DNA from: an uncultured Dehalococcoidia bacterium | Lineage (GTDB): Bacteria > Chloroflexota > Dehalococcoidia > GIF9 > UBA5629 | NCBI GenBank assembly: GCA_937975645.1 | Contig: CALJTV010000026.1 | Span: 1-52,839, forward strand | DNA: 52,839 bases | Direction of reading: 5' to 3' | The notes under the pieces: generated by a model | What the model was told of the DNA's origin: nothing | What the model saw: the letters and a program-made list of their open reading frames with translations, nothing else | The model's database searches: none | Program-made: the position numbers and the translations under genes | Shown: in pieces, positions 10,004 through 20,092 of the stretch | Numbering within the stretch: the first letter of the stretch is position 1 | Layout of the letters: the number at the start of each line of letters is the position of its first letter

Positions 10004-11809
10004 TTACAGGGCAAAGTGTATCGCCTGTGAGGCGACGATGATCCAGACCACCACCAGCGTGTTGAGGAAGGCGCCAGTATAGATATGCCCGGTCTTGCGG
10101 TAGAAATAAGTGTACAGCAGCGCCACGATGGTCATCAGCACCACAAACTGGAAGGCTATGATGGTAAACAGCGGGATGACGTAGACGAAAGGACCGGGCG
10201 GGCTGGTGAAGGCTAGCTTGCCGGTGGTGACCAGGGCGACGTACTGCACCAGCAGCAGACCGATGAAGCCCACGGCGAACAGTGCCCAGCTTACCACCAT
10301 CTCCTTCCCTGCCCCCAATACTCCACCGTCGCGCTTAGTGGGCCTTAGCTGTCCGTGGAACACCGTGGCTAGGGCAATGAAGAACAGCAGGAAGGGGATG
10401 AGGTAGCTGAGGAAGATGCGAAAGTGCAGCGTCGACATCGGCTTCACGGCAAACACCCAGAAGCGGAAGTCAACATTGAACAGCCATGCCGAGAATATCA
10501 GTGCCAGATAGCCGGCGAACGCAACCGAAAGGGCAAGTAAAAACGACTTGCCTATCTTCACCCAGTCTATCTTCTTCCCCCAGGTAAGCCCGTAGTCGCC
10601 AGAGCCGGCGCCGGTCTTGCGGTTTGCGGCAAAGTGCCATATCAAAAAGAGCACCACCGCAATCACCGCCACTAACAGCGCCCAGATCATCACCTGCGTG
10701 GTGATGTTTTGAGGAAAGACAGCGGTCTCCTTCCACTTAGCCTTGTTGAAGATGTCTACAAACGGGAACCAGGTGGCGACCGGTAGGACAACGAATATCA
10801 CCGCAGATACCCACCAGATGGCGCCTTTGGCCGACTTCGGCTTGGCTGGCGCTTCCTCAGCCAGCTCTTTGAAGAAACCGCAGCGCAGTAGCAGCCCGCC
10901 CACGGGGAAGAACAGCAGCACCATGCCGACCAGCGCTATCAGGTTGCCGATCTCCTTCCAGTACCATATCTGGTCAGACGGCGGTATGTTCTTGCCACCC
11001 TCCAACGTCGCCTGGAACCACTCGATAGCAGCGCCGATGGCTTTGGTGCAGAAATGGGCACCTGGATGTATGGTATCCGGCATGTAGAGCTTACGGGCAG
11101 TGCCCTCGGCAATGGAGCCATATAACCTGCCGGGCACTACATCAGCCTCGGTGCCAAACAGTGCCTTCATCTTGGGGCTGCGTACCATATCATTTGAGTT
11201 GAGCACACCCCAGTGCAGCGCCGAAAACTCCTCCCATCGGGTCTGCACCACAGCCACATTTTTGGGGAACTTGGCATTACCCTCGGGGACAAATACGCCT
11301 GGCGCCGATGCCTCTAGCACCATAGACTTGTAGGCATCGGCCATGAAGGCAGCAGCACCCACGATGGCATAGCCGCCCATGGAGTGCCCCTCAAGCCCGA
11401 TGTTCTTCTTGTCCACGATGTTCAGGCTGTGCAGGTAGCGCAGGCTGCTTAGGGCTCCAAAGAGGTCACCGCCCACCGGCGGGCTGGAATAGCCATGCCC
11501 GGTCTGGTCAATGGCGAGCACCACATAACCCCGCCGGGCAAACTCAATAGCGAAGCCGTCCTGCGTCTCACGGTTGTTGATATAGCCGTGGATGGCAAGT
11601 ATGCCCGGAGCCGGCGTCTTGGCAGTGGCACCCTTGGGCATGTACAGCAGGGCACTGATCACCATGCCGTCATTGCCCACAAAGCGCACGTCCTTCACCT
11701 TCACCTTGCCCCCATCCGTCTGGATGGCATAGGCAAGCAAATTCCCCACCAGTATCAGGAAAAGGGCGACTCCAAGCATTACCCACAGCTTACGCCTAGA
11801 ACTGTCCAT
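10004..11809 (-). CDS. Membrane-anchored alpha/beta hydrolase with C-terminal multi-pass domain
   Basis: The protein starts with a membrane segment (about residues 8-27), followed by an alpha/beta hydrolase domain. That domain has the oxyanion segment LAIHGYINN and a nucleophile elbow GHSMGG (Ser nucleophile), resembling dienelactone hydrolase or acyl-peptidase-like esterases. The C-terminal half, from about residue 285, holds roughly eight hydrophobic helices. The substrate is unknown. I choose the ATG at 11809, about ten bases after GGGAGG; an in-frame GTG at 11818 is too close to that site. A promoter-like pair lies upstream at 11962-11990 and a palindromic terminator downstream. The fusion of a soluble hydrolase to a large membrane domain is unusual. 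Confidence 0.85.
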   Translation of the reverse strand: MDSSRRKLWVMLGVALFLILVGNLLAYAIQTDGGKVKVKDVRFVGNDGMVISALLYMPKGATAKTPAPGILAIHGYINNRETQDGFAIEFARRGYVVLAIDQTGHGYSSPPVGGDLFGALSSLRYLHSLNIVDKKNIGLEGHSMGGYAIVGAAAFMADAYKSMVLEASAPGVFVPEGNAKFPKNVAVVQTRWEEFSALHWGVLNSNDMVRSPKMKALFGTEADVVPGRLYGSIAEGTARKLYMPDTIHPGAHFCTKAIGAAIEWFQATLEGGKNIPPSDQIWYWKEIGNLIALVGMVLLFFPVGGLLLRCGFFKELAEEAPAKPKSAKGAIWWVSAVIFVVLPVATWFPFVDIFNKAKWKETAVFPQNITTQVMIWALLVAVIAVVLFLIWHFAANRKTGAGSGDYGLTWGKKIDWVKIGKSFLLALSVAFAGYLALIFSAWLFNVDFRFWVFAVKPMSTLHFRIFLSYLIPFLLFFIALATVFHGQLRPTKRDGGVLGAGKEMVVSWALFAVGFIGLLLVQYVALVTTGKLAFTSPPGPFVYVIPLFTIIAFQFVVLMTIVALLYTYFYRKTGHIYTGAFLNTLVVVWIIVASQAIHFAL

Positions 11810-11961
11810 TCTTGTCACACCTCCCGAAATTTTAAATCGGAACGCAAAAGTGCCAGGAATGCTGTAAAAAGCTAGCAGATACAGAGGAATTCCTCAGACA
11901 CTAGAAGTCCACAAGGTTCCCACCCCCTTTCTCTGTGCGTCCTGAAAATAGCGGCTGAGCT

Positions 11962-11990
11962 ATTATATATCAGAAGTTCCGATAGTACAA
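11962..11990 (-). promoter_or_regulatory. Promoter for the membrane-anchored hydrolase gene
   Basis: On the minus strand, TTGTAC (11985-11990), a 17-base spacer and a perfect TATAAT (11962-11967) stand about 150 bases before the hydrolase ATG. The rest of the gap from 11810 to 12058 shows nothing else recognisable. Confidence 0.45.
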
Positions 11991-12058
11991 TATCGTATAA
12001 GACTTCCTGTCGCCGGCGCTGTTAGTGGGGGTAAAGTCTGTCGCGGATAGGTGGCGGT

Positions 12059-15000
12059 TCATTCCTCGGAATGGCGGAGGAGCAAAAAGACACTGAGGAG
12101 CACGATAAGTCCGGCAAGTAGGTTGGTGAGGCTGACGGCGAACAGCGCCTGCGTGGAGGTAGGTGGTGGCACCGGTGCTGTCCGCTTACTGCCAGTGGTG
12201 AACATAAATACAGCGCTGGGGTCACCAGGCGGTTCCAGCGGCGTCACCTGCCAAAAATATGCCCGTCCGTCCTCCAGCTCACCCTCATAGTAGTAAGCAG
12301 TGGCTGAGACCTTTTGCCGTACCACCACATCCCTCAAAGCCGAGTCCCTTGCCAGCACGAACAGGTACTCCCTGACATCGGGAAGAGGCGTCCAGGAAAA
12401 AGCCGCTGGAGCGGAGGGCTCTGTCTTGCCGTGTGCTGGCGCCAGCGCCTCAGGAGGAGGATAACCTGCCTCCACGGGCACGCCGGGGCTGATTTTGAAG
12501 CTGTTTACCCTCGACCATGGGCTACGGATGACCTGCCCAGTGGCTGCCCGCCTCACCCTCACCCTCCAGAAATACTCCTTCCCCGCCTCCAGCACCGTGC
12601 CCGGCGGAATACGGTAGGCGGGGTCACCGGTCACCGGCGGCAGGTAAAAGGGGTTGGTCGCCGGCTCCACCTCCTCAATACGTAGGGTGAAGTCCTCATC
12701 GGCGGCAAGCTCAAACTCGTAGCAGTCCGCCAACGATAGCTGCTCCCAGCCGAAGGCTATGTCGCGGTTCCTACCACTGACCACATCGTAGCTTTGTACC
12801 GCCCCATCCCTGGGATTACGGAGCCACGGTCCCCGCGCTGCCAGCGTGTCGATGAACACCCAGAGACAGCCCTGGTCCAATAGCGGCTCATACTCGCGGG
12901 TGTCCAGCGCCCACAATGTGTTCCGGGACACAGCCAGCGCCCCGGTCTCGGCGCTGAAATTGACGCCGCCGCCCAGGCCGGAACCAAGCGAGTCCCAGTA
13001 GACGCCGGGCTTGGGGATACCGGTGCGCGGGTACAGGGCGCGGGCGACGCCGCTCTCGCTATAGCTGTACGCGGCGTACAGGGCGCCGTACCTACCGACA
13101 ACCACGCCATAGAAGCTGTGATGAGGCGGCGCCATGTCCTGCCAGTCACCGTCCGCACCCAGACGCAGCCGATAGACACCACCGGCGTCGTCGGCCAGGT
13201 AGATAAGACGGTTGTCATTGAAACGGTCATCGAAGGCAGCGTGCCGGTTCCCCTGCGTGGGCGTCCTCCTGGTGATGGGATGCCAAGAATTGCCGCCATC
13301 GGTGGAATAAGCCAGCGGAAAGTCCTGGTAAGCCGCCGCGGTCACCAGCACATAGTCGCCGCTTACCACTATGCTGTGGTTCGCTTGCAGCCCCGTGCTT
13401 CTGGTCTCACCCCATACCCATCCACCGGTATACCTGCCATTGCGCACCCTGCCATCAGCCTGCAGTACATAGACCGAATGAGCATCAGCTACTGCGATGT
13501 CCTGCACCACCAGATTGGGCAGCATCTCCTGCCAGATGGCACCGCCATCACCAGAAAACAGAGCATTCCCCGTCCCCTGGTCTGCCCAGTAGACATGGCT
13601 GCTTTTATCGTCACCTGGTGCCAGACGGAGCAACGGGGAATCGCCCTGGTAACACAGCACTCGGTGCCACCTTTCGCCTGGAGGCTGGCTGCGCCAGACG
13701 CTATCAAAGCCAAGCTGGTTGGTCGTCGCCAGGTAAAGCGTGCTCTCGTCCTCGCTGGGGACTACTGCTGCCAGACGGTCAATAGCGGTATCTATCAGCC
13801 CTATCTGGTCCCAGGAGAGCCCGTCGTCGGTGGACAGGGAGACTGCCGATTCATCTAAAGCGAGACCTGCCCAGACGGGAAGGCTGACGTCCGCCCACTC
13901 CTGCGGCGTCTGTCGGTCTCCTGAGCCGGTGCCACAGTAGCCAGTGCTGCCATCGGCTGACCAGACTACCTGTACGTTAGCATAGCCATCAACACCGCCT
14001 CCGGTTGGGGGCTTCAGCACGGCTTCCCACAGCGGGCAAAAGGAATAAGGGTCAGCACAGCGCCACATCCGTGCCTGTGCCCTATCCGCACCTGCGGCAA
14101 CACCGCCGACAAGCAACTTCCCTTTCTTCGAGTCACCATGGTAGGAGATACTGCTTATCCTGACACCGCTGCCAGCGCCAGGCAGGCCCAGCCTGGTGAC
14201 CCCGGCGCTATCAAGCCGGTAGACATCGTCCAATGGCCGCGTCTTGCCGTAAGCAGTGTTGTTGGAATCGTAGCTGGCAAAGATGACCCACCCCTCCTTC
14301 ACCGTAGCATCGAAGTCTGAGGGCAGGGAGAGGCTGCCGGTGATTATCTTGTCTTTGCCGCTTGAGTCCGCACCGGCTTGTCCCGCCTCGCAGAGCTCGA
14401 CGGGAAAACCGCCATATGCCTCCCAGAGGGTGATGCCCGCCGCCATATCGCGCCTGCCCAGACTGATATAAGTCGCTCCAGCGGTGCTGGACATGACCAC
14501 GATGGTGGCATCTGAGTTGTAGCTCGGAGAGGGCTGGAGGGCAATGACATCGCCATGGGGAAAGCCCTGTGCCCGCCAGCCAACAAAGCTGGGGTGGGTG
14601 AGGACATAGACTTCCCCCAGGGGGCTTGCCATCGATGGGTCGCGGCTGCCGATGATGATATCGTGGCGTTTTTCTCCGGAAACGGTGTAGGTCGAAGAGA
14701 TGGAGATGGCGCCTATCTGCTCCGCGCTGCCAGACCGCCAAGGTACAGCGCCGCCGGGCTGCCAGTTATGCCCACCGTCAGTAGAGATATATACCTCGCG
14801 ACGCAGTCCCGAGCTATCGGTACACACCGCAGCTATGAGCCCCGGCTCGTCAGGGGCGGTAGCGATGGCGGTGGCCCTTCCCGATGTCAGCTTGGCAAGT
14901 TCTTTTGCCGCCCTGCTGCTCCAGGTGTAGCCGCCATCCTCACTCAGCCATAGCCCTGGCAACACTACTGGACCGGGCGAGGCATTGGCAATATCCACGG

Positions 15001-15211
15001 CATAGAGGGTACCGTGTGGAGCGATGGCAATGGCATTTATCTCAGAAGGAGAGCGGATATCATTTTTCTGTGGCACGTACCCCGGGGTCTCAAGGACTGC
15101 CCACTTCAGCACGGCACCTTCGAGCACGTAAGCCGAGACTGACGGTGAGACTGTCAGGAAGGCCAGCACACAAGCAATGAGGGCGGCTACCAACTTGATC
15201 CTGTGCACCAT
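12059..15211 (-). CDS. Large exported Asp-box (sortilin/BNR-like) protein with C-terminal membrane anchor
   Basis: The 1050-residue protein has a signal peptide (MVHRIKLVAALIACVLAFLT, cleavage near SVSA) and many Asp-box repeats of the type SxDGGxxW, for example SEDGGYTW, STDGGHNW, SGDGGAIW and STDGGNSW. These are typical of beta-propellers in sortilin, BNR and photosystem assembly factor families. Toward the C-terminus are two fibronectin-like segments with PxxGxxLEAGKEYFWRVR-type strands, then a Pro-rich linker, one hydrophobic helix and a short charged tail. It is therefore probably displayed on the cell surface. I use the ATG at 15211, which gives a clean signal peptide, rather than an upstream TTG at 15253. 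The function is unknown. Confidence 0.8.
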   Translation of the reverse strand: MVHRIKLVAALIACVLAFLTVSPSVSAYVLEGAVLKWAVLETPGYVPQKNDIRSPSEINAIAIAPHGTLYAVDIANASPGPVVLPGLWLSEDGGYTWSSRAAKELAKLTSGRATAIATAPDEPGLIAAVCTDSSGLRREVYISTDGGHNWQPGGAVPWRSGSAEQIGAISISSTYTVSGEKRHDIIIGSRDPSMASPLGEVYVLTHPSFVGWRAQGFPHGDVIALQPSPSYNSDATIVVMSSTAGATYISLGRRDMAAGITLWEAYGGFPVELCEAGQAGADSSGKDKIITGSLSLPSDFDATVKEGWVIFASYDSNNTAYGKTRPLDDVYRLDSAGVTRLGLPGAGSGVRISSISYHGDSKKGKLLVGGVAAGADRAQARMWRCADPYSFCPLWEAVLKPPTGGGVDGYANVQVVWSADGSTGYCGTGSGDRQTPQEWADVSLPVWAGLALDESAVSLSTDDGLSWDQIGLIDTAIDRLAAVVPSEDESTLYLATTNQLGFDSVWRSQPPGERWHRVLCYQGDSPLLRLAPGDDKSSHVYWADQGTGNALFSGDGGAIWQEMLPNLVVQDIAVADAHSVYVLQADGRVRNGRYTGGWVWGETRSTGLQANHSIVVSGDYVLVTAAAYQDFPLAYSTDGGNSWHPITRRTPTQGNRHAAFDDRFNDNRLIYLADDAGGVYRLRLGADGDWQDMAPPHHSFYGVVVGRYGALYAAYSYSESGVARALYPRTGIPKPGVYWDSLGSGLGGGVNFSAETGALAVSRNTLWALDTREYEPLLDQGCLWVFIDTLAARGPWLRNPRDGAVQSYDVVSGRNRDIAFGWEQLSLADCYEFELAADEDFTLRIEEVEPATNPFYLPPVTGDPAYRIPPGTVLEAGKEYFWRVRVRRAATGQVIRSPWSRVNSFKISPGVPVEAGYPPPEALAPAHGKTEPSAPAAFSWTPLPDVREYLFVLARDSALRDVVVRQKVSATAYYYEGELEDGRAYFWQVTPLEPPGDPSAVFMFTTGSKRTAPVPPPTSTQALFAVSLTNLLAGLIVLLSVFLLLRHSEE

Positions 15212-15270
15212 CCGCTTCCGAAAATTTTTCGGTATGTTACCACAGATGACCAACGAAGGCTAAAATGGGC

Positions 15271-16701
15271 TCATCGCCCGTCCTTTCTGATATAGTAGTC
15301 CGCCATCCTGCTCGCTGCCAGGGCGGCGCGGTAAATGGTGGGGTAGAACGGTATGCCGTTGGAGACCAGCCTCGACCTCAGCTCGCATGAGAGCTTCCAC
15401 TCCACATTGTCCCACCCCTCAATGCCGAAGCTCCTCTCCGGAACAACAGCAAGGAGCGGTTTGGTGCTTACGGTCTCGAAACCATCTAGCTGGTGCTGCT
15501 TCAAGAAGTCGTCCAGCGTCATGTCAGGCTGGTCACCGTGGCGGTGGACATGCAACATAACGATGAGCAGATCGAAATGGGGGTCCTGTGACATCAGCTC
15601 GATGATGCCTTTAACCGTGAGGCGGTCGTCCTCCCTGATAGAGAGGTCTGCCGGGTTGCTCAGCCAGTCCCAGACTGAGACACCCCGGTTTTTAAGCTGC
15701 TCACGGAACCCCTGCGGCAGCGGAATGACCTCGAGCCCAGCCATCTCGCACTGGTCAGCCGCCAGCACACTGGCACCGCCGGCACCACCGGTCACGCCCA
15801 CGCGTTTACCCTTAAGCGGCGGCAGGAACCTGAAAGTAACTGCCATGTCTATCAGCTCCTCGACGCTGTCCACCTCGATGGCATTCGCCTGCTCGAGCGC
15901 AGCCTCCCAGATCTCCATCGATCCAGCCAGCGAGGCGGTATGGGAGGAGGTTGCCCTTGCCCCGGCTTCGCCCCTGCCACCTTTGAGGATGATGACCGGC
16001 TTTACACTCGCCACCTGCCGCAGTGTGCTGACAAACCGTCTGCCACCTTTCACCCCCTCCACATACATCAGTATTATCGCCGTCTCTGGGTCCTGAGCCA
16101 GGTACTCCAAATAGTCACACTCGTTGAGGTCGATAGCATTCCCATAGCTGATTACCTTGCTGAAACGGATGCCTCTGAGCGCCGCCGCCATCACCGTTTC
16201 CCCCGCCAGGTTCCCGCTCTGAGAGATGAAAGCAACATTGCCAGGTTCTTTGGGGAACTCCTCCTCAAAGGAGATGCCCCACGCCGGATAGTAGACCCCC
16301 ATGCAGTTTGGCCCGATAATCCGGACGCCAAGCTGCCTCGCCAGCTCCAGTATCTCCTGCTCCAGCCGAGCCGCCTGCGGGCGCCCCGTCTCGCTGAAGC
16401 GCGCCGTGAACAGGTGGACTGCTCTGGTCCCCTTGGTGGCAGCATCCCTGATAAGGTCCGGCACCTGAGGTGCCGGCACCACGGAGATGATGTAGTCCAC
16501 CGTGTCTGGTATTTCCTTCAACGAAGCATAGCTCTTCAGCCCGCCGATCTCCTGGTATTTCGGGTTCACCGGATACAGCTTCCCCTGAAAGCCGCGGCGC
16601 AGCAGCGGCAAAAGAAACCGCCATCCGGGACCGCTCACCGAGGCTCCCACCACCGCAATAGAACGGGGATGCAGTATCTCGTCCAGAAAATGGTCTACCA
16701 C
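15271..16701 (-). CDS. ADP-forming acyl-CoA synthetase, alpha (CoA-binding) subunit
   Basis: The 476-residue protein has an N-terminal CoA-binding Rossmann domain (HPRSIAVVGAS, GPNCMGVYYP) and succinyl-CoA-ligase-like flavodoxin domains (VAFISQSGNLAG). It also has the phosphohistidine loop SSHTASLAGS, as in acetate-CoA ligase (ADP-forming). It makes ATP or GTP while releasing an acid from an acyl-CoA, or runs in reverse. The ATP-grasp beta part is absent, so a partner chain is needed and is not found next to it. The start is GTG at 16701 after AAGGAGGCGCAATC. An inactive or regulatory homologue cannot be excluded, but the key His is present. Confidence 0.85.
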   Translation of the reverse strand: MVDHFLDEILHPRSIAVVGASVSGPGWRFLLPLLRRGFQGKLYPVNPKYQEIGGLKSYASLKEIPDTVDYIISVVPAPQVPDLIRDAATKGTRAVHLFTARFSETGRPQAARLEQEILELARQLGVRIIGPNCMGVYYPAWGISFEEEFPKEPGNVAFISQSGNLAGETVMAAALRGIRFSKVISYGNAIDLNECDYLEYLAQDPETAIILMYVEGVKGGRRFVSTLRQVASVKPVIILKGGRGEAGARATSSHTASLAGSMEIWEAALEQANAIEVDSVEELIDMAVTFRFLPPLKGKRVGVTGGAGGASVLAADQCEMAGLEVIPLPQGFREQLKNRGVSVWDWLSNPADLSIREDDRLTVKGIIELMSQDPHFDLLIVMLHVHRHGDQPDMTLDDFLKQHQLDGFETVSTKPLLAVVPERSFGIEGWDNVEWKLSCELRSRLVSNGIPFYPTIYRAALAASRMADYYIRKDGR

Positions 16702-16873
16702 GATTGCGCCTCCTTATGTAGTAGGCGGGATAACTGTGCCCCCTTGGAAGCCAGACAGACATCAGGCGTTCGGAGCGCCCCGTTAAGCACAATTACGCCC
16801 GAAGACAAATTATATCACGCCCGGTCAGCTACACAAAAACCAACCGGTATCGCCAGCTGCAGCCCGCTGCGGT

Positions 16874-16902
16874 TTGACATCCAATAGCCGTTCTGGTAAA
16901 TT
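16874..16902 (+). promoter_or_regulatory. Near-consensus promoter for rplU
   Basis: TTGACA (16874-16879) is perfect, the spacer is 17 bases and the -10 is TAAATT (16897-16902). Transcription would start near 16909, only about ten bases before the rplU ATG. With no ribosome site visible, the message would be almost leaderless. Confidence 0.6.
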
Positions 16903-16918
16903 ATTACTCTGCTTCGAT

Positions 16919-17323
16919 ATGACAGGCACATATGCCATAGTTGAGACCGGTGGCAAGCAGTACCGGGTGTCGCCAGGGCAGACCATAGAAGTGGACCATC
17001 TGTCCGCAGCCGAGGGCGAGACCGTGGAGTTATCGCGTGTACTGCTCGTTGCCGATGGCGAGGGCGCTGCTATCGGCACGCCCACCGTTGAGGGGGCAAG
17101 GGTGGTGGCAACCTGTCTCGGCGAGAAAAAGGGCAACAAGATAATTGTCTTCAAGTATAAGGCGAAGACGCGTTATCGCCGCAAGAAGGGGCACCGCCAG
17201 CTCTACACTATGTTGCGCATAGACGACATAGTCAAGCCTGGCGGTATGGCGGAGGTGCCGAAGAAGGTGGCGAGAAAAGCACCAGCCAGAAAGAAGAAAG
17301 AGACCAACGGAGGTGAAGACTAG
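16919..17323 (+). CDS. rplU: Large ribosomal subunit protein bL21
   Basis: bL21 binds 23S rRNA in the large subunit. The core pattern is present: [20 protein letters not shown] at the start, [14 protein letters not shown], and [16 protein letters not shown] with the basic RNA-binding segment. The protein is 134 residues, extended by a Lys-rich tail (about 105-134) beyond the usual length near 103. I choose the ATG at 16919; a longer frame from 16874 would place the -35 box inside the gene. The stop overlaps the rpmA GTG by one base, so the three ribosomal genes are cotranscribed. Confidence 0.93.
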   Translation: MTGTYAIVETGGKQYRVSPGQTIEVDHLSAAEGETVELSRVLLVADGEGAAIGTPTVEGARVVATCLGEKKGNKIIVFKYKAKTRYRRKKGHRQLYTMLRIDDIVKPGGMAEVPKKVARKAPARKKKETNGGED

Positions 17324-17586
17324 TGGCACATAAGAAGGGCGGCGGCAGCACGCGCTGCGGGCGTGACAGTCAAGCAAAACGGCTAGGGGTGAAGCGCTAT
17401 GCCGGACAGCTTGTCCACGCCGGCACCATACTGGTGAGGCAACGAGGGACGAAAGTCTACCCCGGCACCAATGTGGGCATGGGCAAGGACTATACCCTGT
17501 TTGCTCTAGTCGACGGCATCGTGAAGTACGAGCCGGCGAGGGAGAACAGACGGAAGGTCAGCGTTTACCCGGTGACAGCGCAATGA
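17323..17586 (+). CDS. rpmA: Large ribosomal subunit protein bL27
   Basis: bL27 reaches the peptidyl transferase centre through its N-terminal tail. The 87-residue sequence starts [20 protein letters not shown] and has [19 protein letters not shown] and [17 protein letters not shown], standard for the family. There is no N-terminal Firmicute-type extension. The start is a GTG that shares its first base with the last base of the rplU stop. The stop overlaps the rpmE ATG (ATGA). Identification is firm. Confidence 0.96.
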   Translation: MAHKKGGGSTRCGRDSQAKRLGVKRYAGQLVHAGTILVRQRGTKVYPGTNVGMGKDYTLFALVDGIVKYEPARENRRKVSVYPVTAQ

Positions 17587-17789
17587 AGGCGAAGATACAT
17601 CCCCAGTACTACGACGATGCCCAGGTGGTCTGCTCCTGTGGCAACACCTTCACCACCGGCTCGACCAAAAAGGTGCTGAAAGTGGAGCTGTGCCATAAGT
17701 GCCACCCCTTCTTTACCGGTGAGCAGCGCATAGTTGACACCGCTGGCAGGGTGGAGCGCTTCAAGCGGCGCTACAAGATCAAGGAATAG
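17583..17789 (+). CDS. rpmE: Large ribosomal subunit protein bL31 (zinc-binding form)
   Basis: The 68-residue protein matches bL31: [20 protein letters not shown] at the N-terminus, and a C-x-C plus C-x2-C zinc set (CSC and CHKC), which marks the zinc-dependent form. It ends with [12 protein letters not shown]. Its start overlaps the rpmA stop by four bases, giving a tight rplU-rpmA-rpmE operon. A zinc-free paralogue is not seen here. Confidence 0.95.
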   Translation: MKAKIHPQYYDDAQVVCSCGNTFTTGSTKKVLKVELCHKCHPFFTGEQRIVDTAGRVERFKRRYKIKE

Positions 17790-17918
17790 CCCGCGACACG
17801 GCGTGGCTATGCAGACTTACCAGCTTTTATCCCCGGGACCAACAGACTGCTTTTGCACGCCCTCTGCTATAGTCCACCGAAAATACCAGCCCTTCTGCAA
17901 CCCTCCCCTGAGCAAAGA

Positions 17919-18809
<891 letters not shown>

Positions 18810-18812
18810 GCT

Positions 18813-19133
18813 TTAATCGAGGTCGCTGGCAGCAAAGTCCTGGAAGAAGCAGGACCGGTTGCCGGTATGGCACACGGGACCGCCGGGGCGGGCTTTGATG
18901 AGTATGGCATCGCTATCGCAGTCCTTGGCTAGAGAGTGCACCTTAAGTATGCTGCCCGAGGTCTCACCCTTGTGCCATAACTCCTTGCGGCTGCGGCTGT
19001 AGAACCACACCTCGCCGCTCTCCAGCGTGCGCTTCAAAGCCTCCTTGTCGGCATAAGCCAGCATCAGCACCTCGCCGGTGTCACAGTCCTGCACTACCAC
19101 CGGCACCAGCCCTCGGTCATCGAACTTTATCAT
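18813..19133 (-). CDS. hisI: Phosphoribosyl-AMP cyclohydrolase HisI
   Basis: HisI opens the purine ring of phosphoribosyl-AMP in step three of histidine synthesis and uses zinc. The 106-residue protein has VVQDCDTGEVLMLAYADKEAL, TGEVWFYSRSRKELWHKGETSG-type residues, DCDSDAILI and CHTGNRSCFF, including the metal-binding Cys residues. No HisE domain is fused. It lies 13 bases after hisA in the same direction. hisF, which often sits between them, is missing from this spot. Confidence 0.95.
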   Translation of the reverse strand: MIKFDDRGLVPVVVQDCDTGEVLMLAYADKEALKRTLESGEVWFYSRSRKELWHKGETSGSILKVHSLAKDCDSDAILIKARPGGPVCHTGNRSCFFQDFAASDLD

Positions 19134-19146
19134 CGCTCACCTCTTA

Positions 19147-19878
19147 TCAGCAGACAGCCCCTTCATCACTCTGCAGTTGCAGGGCTTGTCTCAAGTCTAT
19201 GTCCCCAGTGTAGAGGGCTCTACCTATGATTGCCCCCTCCACTCCCAGCTCTTTAAGCCGCTTTAAGTGCTCCAATCTAGAGATACCGCCGGCAGCAATG
19301 ATGGGCAAGCCAACACCCTTGACCATCCGTACGATGGCATCGAAATCAGGCTCGGTCAGCGTGCCGTCCCGCTTTATGTCGGTGTAGATGATCCGCCTCG
19401 CGCCTAGAGCCGCCATACTTTTCGCCAGCTCCAGGGCAGTAACACTGGTACCCTCAAGCCAGCCGCGGGTAGCCACATAGCCATCGCGCGCGTCTATAGC
19501 CACTACTATCGCCTCGCCGAACTCCTGGCATAGTTCTGCCACCAGCCTCTGGTCGTCCACAGCCACCGTCCCCAGGATGACGCGTTTTACCCCCAGACCG
19601 AGCAACCGCGTTACCGTCCCCTTGTCCCTGATCCCCCCGCCCACCTCGATCGAAATACTGAGCCTGTTTACTATCGCCTCGATGGTGGGCAGGTTCACTG
19701 GTTCACCCCTGGCAGCGCCATCTAAGTCCACCAGGTGCAGCCAACGGGCACCCTGCGTTTGCCATTGCAGTGCCACCGCCACCGGGTCTTCGGAGAACAC
19801 CGTCTCTTTAGAATAGTCGCCTTGGTAGAGGCGGACACACCTCCCGCCGCGGATATCTATCGCCGGTATTATCTCCAT
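19147..19878 (-). CDS. hisA: ProFAR isomerase HisA
   Basis: HisA is a TIM-barrel isomerase that converts ProFAR to PRFAR in histidine synthesis. The 243-residue protein has EIIPAIDIRGGRCVRLYQGD at the start with the catalytic Asp8, LHLVDLDGAARGEP, IEVGGGIRD and IYTDIKRDGTLTEPDFD with the second catalytic Asp, plus AAGGISRLEHL. The length is usual. It is first in a hisA-hisI unit, with a repeat-rich gap upstream. Confidence 0.95.
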   Translation of the reverse strand: MEIIPAIDIRGGRCVRLYQGDYSKETVFSEDPVAVALQWQTQGARWLHLVDLDGAARGEPVNLPTIEAIVNRLSISIEVGGGIRDKGTVTRLLGLGVKRVILGTVAVDDQRLVAELCQEFGEAIVVAIDARDGYVATRGWLEGTSVTALELAKSMAALGARRIIYTDIKRDGTLTEPDFDAIVRMVKGVGLPIIAAGGISRLEHLKRLKELGVEGAIIGRALYTGDIDLRQALQLQSDEGAVC

Positions 19879-19896
19879 AATCTCACCCTCGCCTTA

Positions 19897-19920
19897 TCCC
19901 TCTCCCTCAAGGGAGAGGGA
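19897..19920. repeat. CTCTCCC/GGGAGAG palindromic repeat copy
   Basis: TCCCTCTCCCT (19897-19907) and AGGGAGAGGGA (19910-19920) form an 11-bp stem with a CA loop. The hairpin is the same type as those at 1196-1565 and lies just upstream of hisA. Confidence 0.75.
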
Positions 19921-20012
19921 AATATCAAAGAACAACCGTTGTCTCTCTGGTACAAGTGTAGCACCTCCAACGGTGGCTTAACAGGCACAACCGAACACTG
20001 TGAGCGCCCTAT

Positions 20013-20041
20013 TTTAACTTTTTGCGCGTTTACGATACAAT
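20013..20041 (+). promoter_or_regulatory. Possible promoter for acyl-CoA dehydrogenase gene
   Basis: TACAAT (20036-20041) matches five of six -10 positions. The -35 at 17 bases, TTTAAC (20013-20018), is poor. It lies about 50 bases before the ATG at 20093. The rest of the 19921-20092 gap shows no gene. Confidence 0.35.
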
Positions 20042-20092
20042 ATTAAGGCTTTTGCTCTAGTTACAAAGTTGCTTTACAAAAAAGGAGGTAAT

